DNA from: Chryseobacterium rhizoplanae
GTDB taxonomy: Bacteria; Bacteroidota; Bacteroidia; Flavobacteriales; Weeksellaceae
DNA: 64,000 nucleotides
NCBI RefSeq assembly: GCF_900182655.1
Contig: NZ_FXTC01000011.1
Span: 1-64,000 of the forward strand
Direction of reading: 5' to 3'
The translations under genes and the position numbers were made by a program. Every line of letters starts with the position of its first letter. The first letter of the stretch is position 1. The notes beneath the pieces were generated by a model that had not been told where the DNA came from, made no database searches, and saw nothing but the letters and a program-made list of their open reading frames with translations. Positions 52,208-60,269 of this stretch are shown piece by piece.

Positions 52208-53236
52208 ATGATCACAACCAAATACGTCAATTATAAACAGGTTCTCAATCTAGCAGGTATACATCTTGTCTTAATCTCTATCTGGTGTACATTGATTGCT
52301 GTTTTCTTTTATTTCTTCAACTGGCACTGGATGACAATTCCGTGGGTTCCTGTGGCACTGATTGGTACAGCAGAAGCATTCCTTGTTGGTTTTAAAAATA
52401 ACCAGGCTTATGACAGGCTTTGGGAAGCCAGAAAAATCTGGGGCGGTATTGTGAATTCAAGCCGTTCATTTGCTTCTATGGTATATGCTTTTGATACCAA
52501 AAATGAAGGAATTGGCGTTTTTGATCTTGAAGACCGTAAAAAAAGAATCGTCTTCCGACATATTGCATGGTTATATACTTTCCGTGAACAGCTTTTGGTG
52601 CCTACAGAATGGGAACATATCAGTACAGAAAAGAAATTCGGGAATATCAACCTTCGAAGAAACAGACTGATCAAAGCTGGATTCCCGGATTACGGAAGAG
52701 CTCCTATTTTCCTCCATAAATACCTTTCGGAGGAAGAATATGAACTTAAAGATGATTACAAAAACTTCGCCACCTACCTGGTATCTCAACAGGCTAAAGA
52801 CATCAATGAGCTTAAAAACATGGGTGCGATTACAGAATTCAACCAGACTCAGCTGCAGAACGCTCTGAATGAATTCTATAATTTCCAGGGACAGGCCGAA
52901 AGAATCAAAAAATTCCCTTCTCCAAGGCAGTTTGCCAGTACAGCCTTTGTTTTCAATATTCTTTTTATCATGCTTCTCCCGTTGGGACTAGTGAATGAGT
53001 TTGCAAAGCTTGGTGATTGGGGAATATGGACTTCTATTCCATTTTGTATCATTATCGGATGGATCTACATTATTATGGAACTGGTGGGAGATTATTCTGA
53101 AAACCCTTTTGCAGGATTGATGTTTGACGTTCCCATGCTTTCCATCTGCAGAACCATTGAAATTGACCTCCTTCAGATGAGCGGAGAAACCGATCTTCCG
53201 GATCCTATTTCTTCTAAAAACGGAGTGTTGGTTTAA
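52208..53236 (+). CDS. Bestrophin-family ion channel
   Basis: 342 residues from the ATG (MITTKYVNYKQVLNLAG). A longer frame begins at 52046 inside the preceding terminator and is rejected. Family blocks: membrane helices about 20-45 and 50-65, GTAEAFLVGFKNNQAYDRLW, EARKIWGGIVNSSRSFASMV, two further helices (about 240-280), and ENPFAGLMFDVPMLSICRTI near the end. Bacterial bestrophin homologues (YneE, UPF0187) are pentameric channels, cation-selective in the studied Klebsiella protein. The ionic preference here is unknown. It appears monocistronic. Confidence 0.88.
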   Translation: MITTKYVNYKQVLNLAGIHLVLISIWCTLIAVFFYFFNWHWMTIPWVPVALIGTAEAFLVGFKNNQAYDRLWEARKIWGGIVNSSRSFASMVYAFDTKNEGIGVFDLEDRKKRIVFRHIAWLYTFREQLLVPTEWEHISTEKKFGNINLRRNRLIKAGFPDYGRAPIFLHKYLSEEEYELKDDYKNFATYLVSQQAKDINELKNMGAITEFNQTQLQNALNEFYNFQGQAERIKKFPSPRQFASTAFVFNILFIMLLPLGLVNEFAKLGDWGIWTSIPFCIIIGWIYIIMELVGDYSENPFAGLMFDVPMLSICRTIEIDLLQMSGETDLPDPISSKNGVLV

Positions 53237-53358
53237 TTTCTTTCTTAAAAGTAGACTATTTCACACCCTGAAATCATTAAAAAAATTAAAAATATTCTTT
53301 AAAACATATTTAAAACTTCATTGTTTTTCATAATTTAGAGGAATTGAAAACATCAGCT

Positions 53359-53404
53359 AAAATCTGTCCAAAATTGAATTACAGTTCTGTTTCGGACAGA
53401 TTTT
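53359..53404 (+). terminator. Long-loop hairpin after the bestrophin gene
   Basis: Perfect 11-base arms AAAATCTGTCC and GGACAGATTTT with a 24-base loop, followed by T-rich sequence, 122 bases after the bestrophin stop and 46 before the next start. Either a distant terminator or a structured element in the leader of the serine hydrolase gene. Confidence 0.5.
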
Positions 53405-53450
53405 AATGTATTTTTTCACCAACTAATAATGTACCCTTCTTTTTTAAACA

Positions 53451-54536
53451 ATGAGATCAAAGCAAATACTGCAGGTTATGACAATGCTGTGTCTTACCCT
53501 ATTCTGTTCTGAATTGAAAGCACAGACTGCCTTCAACAAAGAATTACCCAAAGAGTTCACAGACCAATTCACCAAAGAAATCAATGACAGCATTCCGTCT
53601 CTGGGATCTTTTGTTGTTTCTGAAAATGACAAGGTAATTTATGAGCAGTATTTTCACGGAGCGAATAAAGAAACAGTCTTCAGTATAAAGTCTGTTACCA
53701 AAAGCATCGTCTCTGTTTTGGCAGGGATAGCAAAAGATAAAAACATACTGCCCAATCTCAATACTCCGGTTTTAAAAATCCTTCCGGAATATAATATTTC
53801 AAGAAGCAGTTTTAAAAACATTTCCAATATTGAAGGGAAAGTTCTTCATGATTCTATCAGAAATACATTAACGTTAAAAAATCTCCTGACCATGCAAGGC
53901 GGTTTCGACTGGACTGAAAATTCAAAAATTTCAACAGCCATGTCATTTTCCGGTGATCCTGTAAAATTTGTGCTGGATCTTCCTTTTGAAGAATATCCGG
54001 GTACTGTATTCAACTATAACAGCGGGGAATCTCATCTTTTTGGTGCTGCATTGGCAAAAATTGTAAAGACCAATCTGAAACAATTTGCGACAGAAAATCT
54101 TTTCAGGCCTTTAAAAATGAATGTTACCCGATGGGACACAGATTCCATGAACAGAAATTTTGCTGGCTCAGAACTTTTTATGAAACCAGATGATATGCTG
54201 AAGTTTGGATCCATGATCCTTAACAACGGAAAGCTTGGCGGCAAACAGATTGTCTCTCCAAAATGGATTCAGGAATCCACTTCTGAACAGGTAAAGCTGG
54301 ATTCATGGGATGTAATGCCTAATGCCAACGGATATGGCTATTATTGGTGGCGAAGAAAAACCAACGGACATCAGGCTATTGTAGCAACCGGCTATGGCGG
54401 TCAGCTCATCTGTGTCATCCCGGATTTAAAAATGGTTATTGTGACGACCTGCTTTTTAAATGATAAAAACAAAGGAAGAGCAGACATTAAAAGACTTCAT
54501 TATTTTATTGATAAAATAACGAAAGAAAACCAATAG
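53451..54536 (+). CDS. Secreted serine hydrolase, beta-lactamase class C fold
   Basis: 361 residues. Signal peptide about 1-25 (LFCSELKAQ). The penicillin-binding fold is marked by SVTK (S-x-x-K, around residue 80, FSIKSVTKSIVSVLAG) carrying the nucleophile, FNYNSGESHLFG (Y-x-N/S) near 185, and HQAIVATGYGGQLICVIP towards the end, in the place of the K-T-G box (here ATGYGG). Such proteins include esterases, D-aminopeptidases and cell-wall peptidases as well as AmpC-type enzymes; true beta-lactamase activity cannot be assumed. Periplasmic. Preceded by a long hairpin and followed by a convergent Lrp gene 24 bases away. Confidence 0.88.
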   Translation: MRSKQILQVMTMLCLTLFCSELKAQTAFNKELPKEFTDQFTKEINDSIPSLGSFVVSENDKVIYEQYFHGANKETVFSIKSVTKSIVSVLAGIAKDKNILPNLNTPVLKILPEYNISRSSFKNISNIEGKVLHDSIRNTLTLKNLLTMQGGFDWTENSKISTAMSFSGDPVKFVLDLPFEEYPGTVFNYNSGESHLFGAALAKIVKTNLKQFATENLFRPLKMNVTRWDTDSMNRNFAGSELFMKPDDMLKFGSMILNNGKLGGKQIVSPKWIQESTSEQVKLDSWDVMPNANGYGYYWWRRKTNGHQAIVATGYGGQLICVIPDLKMVIVTTCFLNDKNKGRADIKRLHYFIDKITKENQ

Positions 54537-54560
54537 CTAAGCAGGAAAATTTTCAATAAT

Positions 54561-55019
54561 CTACAATACAATCGCCGTTGTATTTTTAACCTCAGAAATC
54601 ATAAATGAGCTATGTGTGCTTGCGATGTGCTGCAGCGTTGTAAGCTTTGTCAGCATAAAATTACGGTAGTCTTCAATATCTTTCACCCCTATTTTAAGGA
54701 TATAATCATAATCTCCGCTCACATGAAAGCATTCAGTAACTTCCTGTAAATCCATGACTTCTTTTTCAAATTGCAGAACAAATTCTTTTTTATGCTGGCT
54801 TAATTTTACATGACACAAAACGATAAAATTTTTCTTAACTTTACTCTTGTCCAACAAAGCTACATATTTTGATATGACACCCGCATTTTCAAGCTTTTTC
54901 ACACGCTCATAAACTGCAGTAACAGATAATCCAAGCTTACCGGAGAGCTCTTTGGTGGTTTGCTTACAGTCATCCTGCAAAAAAAGTAACAGTTTCTTAT
55001 CAATTTCGTCAAGTTCCAT
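54561..55019 (-). CDS. Lrp/AsnC-family transcriptional regulator
   Basis: 152 residues. An N-terminal winged helix-turn-helix (TTKELSGKLGLSVTAVYERV) and a C-terminal RAM (ACT-like) ligand-binding domain (FIVLCHVKLSQHKKEFVLQF, VTECFHVSGDYDYILKIGV). Lrp proteins are amino-acid-responsive dimers or octamers. It is transcribed away from a PLP-dependent sulfur amino-acid lyase across 157 bases, so control of that gene, perhaps with methionine or a branched amino acid as signal, is the natural inference. Confidence 0.93.
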   Translation of the reverse strand: MELDEIDKKLLLFLQDDCKQTTKELSGKLGLSVTAVYERVKKLENAGVISKYVALLDKSKVKKNFIVLCHVKLSQHKKEFVLQFEKEVMDLQEVTECFHVSGDYDYILKIGVKDIEDYRNFMLTKLTTLQHIASTHSSFMISEVKNTTAIVL

Positions 55020-55050
55020 AGATATTTTTTTGGTAAAAGTTTAACAATAT

Positions 55051-55079
55051 CGAAGATACTAAATAATTTTTCTAAACAA
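55051..55079 (-). promoter_or_regulatory. Candidate promoter of the Lrp gene
   Basis: On the minus strand TTG (55079-55077), an 18-base spacer and TATCTTCG (55058-55051), one base off consensus; 31 bases before the ATG. Confidence 0.45.
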
Positions 55080-55104
55080 ACAATATTTTACAGTTTTATT
55101 TTCT

Positions 55105-55120
55105 ATAAATTCAAATTTAT
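55105..55120. promoter_or_regulatory. Palindrome, candidate Lrp operator
   Basis: ATAAATT and AATTTAT separated by two bases (ATAAATTCAAATTTAT), in the middle of the divergent region between the Lrp and PLP-lyase genes. AT-rich dyads of about this size are typical Lrp-family sites. Confidence 0.4.
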
Positions 55121-55176
55121 GTTGTAATAATTAGCAAATTAGTGCAAATTGGAACAATAAAATAAAAACAATATTT

Positions 55177-56406
55177 ATGGAAAACTTTAACGCAGCCAAC
55201 GAGATCCAGGATCTTCAGTATTTTGGGGAATTCGGAGGAGTAAATCCTTCTATCTCTGATAGTTCTACTTATACATTCCTTTCTGCAAAGACCATGTTTG
55301 ATACTTTCGAAGGAAATGCAGAAGGATGCTACCTGTATTCCAGACATTCATCCCCGATGAATCTTTATCTGGCGCAGGCTCTTGCCAAGTTGGAAAACAC
55401 GGAATCTGCCAACGTTACAGCATCAGGAATGGGAGCTATTACTTCGGTTTTGATGCAGGTGTGCAAAAGTGGTGACCATATTATTTCAAGCAGAACCATC
55501 TACGGAGGAACGTATGCTTTTCTTAAAAACTTCATGCCTCAGTTTAATGTTGCAACCAGCTTTGTTGATATCAACAATTTTGAGTCTATAGAAAATGCTA
55601 TCACTCCCAATACTAAAGTAATCTACTGTGAAAGTGTAAGCAATCCGCTTCTTGAGGTGGCAGACCTTAGAAAACTTTCTGAAATCTGTAAAAAACACAA
55701 TCTGAAACTGATTGTAGATAATACCTTCTCTCCTCTTTCAATCTCTCCAACGTTATTCGGGGCAGATGTTGTGATCCATAGTTTAACAAAGTTCATCAAC
55801 GGAAGCAGTGATACGGTAGGAGGTGTATATTGTGCAACACAGGCATTTATTGATGATACTAAAAATGTAAATTCCGGAGCCTGTATGCTTCTTGGACCTA
55901 CCATGGACAGCTTAAGATCTTCAAGTATCTTAAAAAACCTGAGAACATTACATATCAGAATAAAACAGCATAGCCACAATGCCATGTATCTTGCTGAAAG
56001 ATTTGAGGCAGATGGCTTAAAGGTATCTTATCCGGGATTATCATCGCACAAAAACCATGAGTTAATGAAAAGCATGATTCATGAAGAATACGGCTACGGA
56101 GGATTACTGACTCTGGATGCAGGCACCACAGAAAAAGCCAATGAACTGATGGAGCTGATGCAGGCAGAAAACCTTGGCTATCTTGCAGTAAGTTTAGGCT
56201 TCTATAAAACACTATTCTCATGCTCAGGGAAGTCTACTTCATCTGAAATTCCAGAGGAAGAACGAGCATCTATAGGGATTTCTGACGGATTGATCAGATT
56301 CTCCATCGGCCTTGACCACGATATTAAAAGAACGTACCATAAAATGAAGGAGTGTATGCTGAAAGTAGGTGTTCTTAACCACCATGAAAACATTTCCATA
56401 TCCTAA
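55177..56406 (+). CDS. Cys/Met-metabolism PLP lyase, methionine gamma-lyase-like
   Basis: 409 residues, trans-sulfuration family. It covers the PLP lysine (VIHSLTKFINGSSDTVGG, Lys near 211), NVTASGMGAITSVLMQV and LIVDNTFSPLSISPTLFGAD. The N-terminal active-site segment reads YSRHSSPMNLYLAQALAKLE, where most relatives have YSR-x-x-N-P-T; the N-P-T to S-P-M change may alter substrate choice. Methionine gamma-lyase, cystathionine gamma-lyase and gamma-synthase share this frame and cannot be separated safely here; the partner Lrp regulator favours a catabolic lyase. The terminator follows at once. Cytoplasmic, probably tetrameric. Confidence 0.85.
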   Translation: MENFNAANEIQDLQYFGEFGGVNPSISDSSTYTFLSAKTMFDTFEGNAEGCYLYSRHSSPMNLYLAQALAKLENTESANVTASGMGAITSVLMQVCKSGDHIISSRTIYGGTYAFLKNFMPQFNVATSFVDINNFESIENAITPNTKVIYCESVSNPLLEVADLRKLSEICKKHNLKLIVDNTFSPLSISPTLFGADVVIHSLTKFINGSSDTVGGVYCATQAFIDDTKNVNSGACMLLGPTMDSLRSSSILKNLRTLHIRIKQHSHNAMYLAERFEADGLKVSYPGLSSHKNHELMKSMIHEEYGYGGLLTLDAGTTEKANELMELMQAENLGYLAVSLGFYKTLFSCSGKSTSSEIPEEERASIGISDGLIRFSIGLDHDIKRTYHKMKECMLKVGVLNHHENISIS

Positions 56407-56414
56407 TTTATTGT

Positions 56415-56448
56415 AAAAAGGCTGTTCCAATTGAAACAGCCTTTTTTT
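56415..56448 (+). terminator. Terminator of the PLP-lyase gene
   Basis: AAAAAGGCTGTT and AACAGCCTTTTT arms with an 8-base loop and Ts after; nine bases beyond the stop. Confidence 0.9.
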
Positions 56449-56560
56449 ATTTTTAGTTTAACTCACTAGATTCCTGTCTAGATTCCTACGGAATGAAAAG
56501 CGGAATGTATATATGTACACTTATTCAATACAAATTATTCGCTTAGATTATCCATACAGT

Positions 56561-56762
56561 CTGTCATTCCGTAGAAATCTAGGTTGATTTTTTTTAATTT
56601 GGATAATAAATTAATGATAAATAAGGAGTTGGATTCCTGCGGAATGACAAACGTTGTGTTTTATTATTTTCCGTTTTAATTTATACCATAAAAGAATTCA
56701 ATAGGAATGGGCTTCAGCCCATTTATCAAAGAAATAAACCTTTCAACGGCTTTAGCCAAAAC
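56561..56762 (-). repeat. Composite intergenic repeat, copy B (inverted)
   Basis: On the minus strand it reads GTTTTGGCTAAAGCCG, a hairpin GGGCTGAAGCCC, CTATTGAATTC, a linker, ACACAACG-TTTGTCATTCCG-CAGGAATCC and ends CTACGGAATGACAG, the same block order as copy A at 28851-29027. Linkers differ in length and sequence while the blocks are conserved. Extra half-units (e.g. CTAGATTCCTACGGAATGA at about 56478-56496) sit between it and the PLP-lyase terminator. Confidence 0.8.
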
Positions 56763-56780
56763 CTGTACAGGCTGCTCCTA

Positions 56781-57785
56781 TTATTTCTTATAATAATGAT
56801 GCGGAAAAGCCTCTTCCGGTTTCATTCTGAAAACATTCAGCAAAATCCAGGATTTCAGAAACCCATATCCGTAGGAAAACATCTGAATATAAGTGGAGAT
56901 AACCGCCATACCGGCAATACTAATATTTTTAGTCAATAATAACGCATGAAAAAACACCAAAAAAGTGTACAATCCATAGAAGGCCAGTATGATCCCTCTA
57001 TGCATTATAAAATACTCCAGAAAGCCCATCATATAGCCCAACATAAATAAGGTAGGAAACGCAAAAGAAATCTTCACATAATTCGGATGTCTCTGATTAA
57101 GGATCGGTCTTGCACAGCCAAACTGATAGACCTGCTTGGAGAATTTACCAAAATCAACTCTACGTTTATGATATACTGCAATATCATCAAAAAAAGCAGT
57201 GGTAAATCCGTTTTCCCAAAGGGTCATGGATAGATCCGGATCCTCTCCTATTCTCATTTCAGAAAATCCGCCTACTTTCCTAAAGACCTCTTTTTTCACG
57301 CCCATATTAAAACTTCTGGGTTGAAATTTGGAAACTGCCTTTTTACTTCCTCTGATTCCTCCGGTTGTAAAAACAGAAGTCATGGAATAGGAAATAGCCT
57401 TCTGCATCAGATTAAATCCTTTATGAGCCTTATCCGCTCCTCCAAACGCATCACAAGGAATGGTAAGGATATCGTTTTTAATATGTTCAATATAATCTTT
57501 TTCAACAATGACATCACTGTCTACAAATACCAGCCATTCATTTGCTGCTCTTGCCGCCCCATAATTTCTTGTCAGTCCCGGTCCTGAATTATCTTTTCTG
57601 AAATATTTAATATCCAATCCCTGTTCAAAGTTCCTGATGGTAGGTTTCAGATCGATCAGAGAACCATCATCTACAATAATGATCTCAAACTCCTTATCTG
57701 TCTGCTGGGTAAGAGAGGTAAGCAACTCAAAAAGTTCGTCTTTTCGGTTGTAAATGGCAACGACAATGGAAATAGTAGGCTTCAA
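56781..57785 (-). CDS. Family 2 glycosyltransferase
   Basis: 334 residues. GT-A fold: PTISIVVAIYNRKDEL, IIVDDGSLIDL, NYGAARAANEWLVFVDSDV (the D-x-D motif region), and RIGEDPDLSMTLWENGF, the acceptor/base motif. Three C-terminal hydrophobic segments (about 245-320) anchor it in the inner membrane. It transfers a sugar from a nucleotide donor, probably to a lipid or cell-wall glycan; specificity is unknown. The start is TTG (TTG-AAG-CCT); no ATG fits the canonical N terminus. No other glycan genes are adjacent. Confidence 0.87.
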   Translation of the reverse strand: MKPTISIVVAIYNRKDELFELLTSLTQQTDKEFEIIIVDDGSLIDLKPTIRNFEQGLDIKYFRKDNSGPGLTRNYGAARAANEWLVFVDSDVIVEKDYIEHIKNDILTIPCDAFGGADKAHKGFNLMQKAISYSMTSVFTTGGIRGSKKAVSKFQPRSFNMGVKKEVFRKVGGFSEMRIGEDPDLSMTLWENGFTTAFFDDIAVYHKRRVDFGKFSKQVYQFGCARPILNQRHPNYVKISFAFPTLFMLGYMMGFLEYFIMHRGIILAFYGLYTFLVFFHALLLTKNISIAGMAVISTYIQMFSYGYGFLKSWILLNVFRMKPEEAFPHHYYKK

Positions 57786-57960
57786 ATTGAAAATTTTTCA
57801 AAATTACTTATTCGCAGAACAACCTACAAACAGTTTAACAGCTTATTCAGAGAAATTAACGAAGTGGCTTTTTATCTTTCTCAGAAAATGGATTTTACAA
57901 ATGAAATTCTGAGCCAAGACATTTGACATTTTAAACAAAATAAAGCTAAGGAATCCATCA

Positions 57961-57968
57961 TAATTTTG
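57961..57968 (+). promoter_or_regulatory. Candidate -7 box of the SDR gene
   Basis: TAATTTTG, exact TAnnTTTG match, 25 bases before the ATG at 57994. No TTG at 17-23 bases upstream. Confidence 0.4.
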
Positions 57969-57993
57969 CTTTAGAAATTAAAACAACAACAAA

Positions 57994-59007
57994 ATGGAAT
58001 CTATTATCAGCACAATGCAACAACCTATTCAATCAGGATTTAATGCTTACTCAACAGCTCAGGAAGTCATAAAGGGAATTGATCTTACCGGAAAAACAGT
58101 TATCATTACCGGCGGGTATGCAGGAATCGGCCTTGAAACGACAAAAACCCTTACCTCCGCCGGAGCACATGTCATTATTCCCGCAAGAGATATTGAAAAA
58201 GCAGGAAAAAATCTTTCAGGAATTGAAAATGTTGAACTCGAAAAAATGGATCTGATGGATCCGGCATCTATTGACGCTTTTGCAGAAAAATTTGTATCGT
58301 CAGGCAGAAGCCTGGATATTCTCATTAATAATGCGGGCATCATGTGGGTTCCTCTCCGCAGGGACAGCAGAGGTATCGAATCTCAATTGGCAACCAATTA
58401 CCTTGGGCAGTTTCATCTTACCGCAAAATTATGGCCGGCTCTGAAAAAAGCAGATGGAGCAAGAGTTATAAGTGTTTCTTCATATGGTCATCAGATGGCT
58501 CCTTTTGATTTTGAAGACCCGAATTTTGAGAAAAGAGAGTATGACACGCTTTCCGGATATGGACAATCTAAAACAGCCTGTAATCTGTTTGCCGTGGAAC
58601 TTGATGAAAGAGGAAAAGAATTCAATATCAGAACGTATTCTCTTCATCCAGGTTCAGTCTATGGTACTGATCTGGGCAGAGAAGAACCTATCGAGCTTTT
58701 TAAGCAACTCGGAACGCATGATGAAAATGGAAATATCAAACCGGAAGTTGAAGCACGTTTAAAAACCATTCAACAAGGAGCTGCTACTACGATCTGGTGC
58801 GCTGTAAGTCCCCAGCTTAACGGAATCGGCGGAGTTTATTGTGAAAACTGTGATATTGCAGAAATCGACAGAGGGCAAATTGAACACAGGTTTGATGAAC
58901 CGGCTACCATCCGTGGGGTACAGCCTTATTCTATTGACAAAAAAAATGCAGAGCAATTATGGAAATTGAGTGAAAAGATGTTGGGATTTAACTTTGACAC
59001 CAAATAA
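57994..59007 (+). CDS. Short-chain dehydrogenase/reductase
   Basis: 337 residues. An N-terminal extension of about 30 residues precedes the Rossmann fold: KTVIITGGYAGIGLETTK (TGG/GIG at 39-46), a DILINNAGIMWVP block near 108-120, the catalytic SVSSYGH... and YGQSK (Tyr189, Lys193). The long C-terminal part with SLHPGSVYGTDLGREEP and a WCAVSPQLNGIGGVYCENCD segment matches SDRs of the WW-domain oxidoreductase/retinol-dehydrogenase-like type. NAD(P)-dependent; the substrate is unknown. An AraC-family regulator follows on the same strand, which often controls such a gene. Confidence 0.9.
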   Translation: MESIISTMQQPIQSGFNAYSTAQEVIKGIDLTGKTVIITGGYAGIGLETTKTLTSAGAHVIIPARDIEKAGKNLSGIENVELEKMDLMDPASIDAFAEKFVSSGRSLDILINNAGIMWVPLRRDSRGIESQLATNYLGQFHLTAKLWPALKKADGARVISVSSYGHQMAPFDFEDPNFEKREYDTLSGYGQSKTACNLFAVELDERGKEFNIRTYSLHPGSVYGTDLGREEPIELFKQLGTHDENGNIKPEVEARLKTIQQGAATTIWCAVSPQLNGIGGVYCENCDIAEIDRGQIEHRFDEPATIRGVQPYSIDKKNAEQLWKLSEKMLGFNFDTK

Positions 59008-59065
59008 TTGTTTTTAGGCAATTATATACAATCCTACACTAATCCTTCTATCTTTTTATGACACT

Positions 59066-59160
59066 GTCATTCTGAATGTAACGCAGTGAAATGAAGAATC
59101 TAAACTTTACATGAGATTCTTCCTTCGTCAGAAATCGAAGATTCGACGTAGTCCATGACA
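59066..59160. repeat. Imperfect palindromic intergenic repeat
   Basis: TGTCATTCTGAATGTAACGC, GAAGAATCT, then AGATTCTTCCTTCGTCAG and a decayed CCATGACAATGG. The outer and inner parts pair imperfectly into a long stem. Similar GTCATTCTGA...AGAATCT units are common in Bacteroidota intergenic DNA. Different from the composite repeat, although both contain GTCATTC. Confidence 0.55.
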
Positions 59161-59196
59161 ATGGTGTAAAATTCTATATAGTCGCCGTTTTTTAAA

Positions 59197-59204
59197 TACA
59201 TTTG
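59197..59204 (+). promoter_or_regulatory. Candidate -7 box of the AraC gene
   Basis: TACATTTG, exact consensus match, 19 bases before the ATG at 59224. Supports a promoter separate from the SDR gene. Confidence 0.45.
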
Positions 59205-59223
59205 TAATGAAAAACTTTTGACA

Positions 59224-60030
59224 ATGGATTTCCAGATACAATACCTCACGCCGGATATCAAGCTTTCCAGTTATGATGATAAGCTGTTCAAAACAGAAAC
59301 GGTTTTTGAATATCATATGCTGGTCTGGTTCATATCAGGAGAAACGAAAATTATCCAGGCAGACAAAACCTATATTTTCAAAGCCGGAGATCTATTTCTG
59401 ATTCCGAGAAATCATCTTGCCACGATTATCAATTATCCAAAAGACGGGCTTCCTCATAAAGCAGTAGTGATGCATCTTACCACAGAACGGTTGAAAGCAT
59501 TTTACAGCGCTGTTGACTATCAAAAGAACAACAGTCCACGGGAATCCAGCATTCACAGTTTCAGCAGTCATCCGCTTCTGAACAGCTGTCTTGCGTCACT
59601 CATTCCTTATTTTGAGATTGAAGGATCATTTCCTGAGAATATCGCTCACCTGAAGATCACTGAAGCCATCAGTATTTTAAGGGAAATTGATCCGGATATA
59701 GATCATGTACTCGCTGATTTTGATGAACCGGGAAAAGTGGATCTTATTAATTTTATGGAAAAGAATTATATGTTCAATATGTCTTTGGAACGATATGGCT
59801 ATCTGACGGGAAGAAGTTTATCTACTTTCAACAGAGATTTCAGAAAGATTTTTCAAACAACACCACAGCGCTGGCTTACGCAAAAACGTCTTGAACTGGC
59901 CTATTATCAGTTATCAGAAAAGAATAAAAAACCTTCCGATGTTTTTCTTGAAGTAGGTTTTGAGGACCTGTCGCATTTTTCACATGCTTTTAAAAAGCAG
60001 TATGGATTTGCTCCTTCACTGGCCAGATAA
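59224..60030 (+). CDS. AraC-family transcriptional regulator
   Basis: 268 residues from the ATG (MDFQIQYLTPD); a TTG two codons earlier is less likely. The N-terminal half is a cupin-like sensor domain (SGETKIIQADKTYIFKAGDL, FLIPRNHLATI). The C-terminal 100 residues hold the two helix-turn-helix motifs: MSLERYGYLTGRSLSTFNRD, then KPSDVFLEVGFEDLSHFSHA and FKKQYGFAPS, the AraC signature. It probably regulates the upstream short-chain dehydrogenase and possibly itself; this is inferred from position. Confidence 0.9.
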   Translation: MDFQIQYLTPDIKLSSYDDKLFKTETVFEYHMLVWFISGETKIIQADKTYIFKAGDLFLIPRNHLATIINYPKDGLPHKAVVMHLTTERLKAFYSAVDYQKNNSPRESSIHSFSSHPLLNSCLASLIPYFEIEGSFPENIAHLKITEAISILREIDPDIDHVLADFDEPGKVDLINFMEKNYMFNMSLERYGYLTGRSLSTFNRDFRKIFQTTPQRWLTQKRLELAYYQLSEKNKKPSDVFLEVGFEDLSHFSHAFKKQYGFAPSLAR

Positions 60031-60033
60031 GAT

Positions 60034-60068
60034 AAAAGAGGCTGCACACATAAGTACAGTCTCTTTTT
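60034..60068 (+). terminator. Terminator of the AraC gene
   Basis: AAAAGAG-x-CTG and CAG-x-CTCTTTT arms around a 12-base loop, then T-rich; three bases beyond the stop. Confidence 0.75.
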
Positions 60069-60099
60069 ATTATTTTAATTCAACTGAATTCTATTGCAG

Positions 60100-60267
60100 T
60101 TATTCTTTCTGTTGAATATCCGGATCTTTTAGCTCTTTCTTTTGAGATATTACATTATGATTTAAAGCCTTTCTTTTAAGTTTTGAGCCTGATGATTTTG
60201 ATCCGGAGCTAAACAGGCCAAATACATCCAAAACCACATCAAATATATCTAAAAAATTCCAGGACAT
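60100..60267 (-). CDS. 55-aa basic hypothetical peptide
   Basis: ATG at 60267, TAA at 60102-60100. It starts two bases after the stop of the THUMP methyltransferase gene, so translation coupling is probable. The N-terminal 20 residues are amphipathic and hydrophobic (MSWNFLDIFDVVLDVFGLF), followed by a Ser/Gly linker (SSGSKSSGSK) and a basic tail with LKRKALNHNVIS and a Lys/Asp-rich end. No family recognised. The helix-plus-basic-tail layout could bind a membrane or RNA; either is speculation. Confidence 0.6.
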   Translation of the reverse strand: MSWNFLDIFDVVLDVFGLFSSGSKSSGSKLKRKALNHNVISQKKELKDPDIQQKE

Positions 60268-60269
60268 CG

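Noticed and set aside
53451..54536. Antibiotic-resistance beta-lactamase
   Set aside because: The S-x-x-K and Y-x-N/S motifs mark the general serine-hydrolase fold; the K-T-G box is not conserved and nothing shows beta-lactam hydrolysis.
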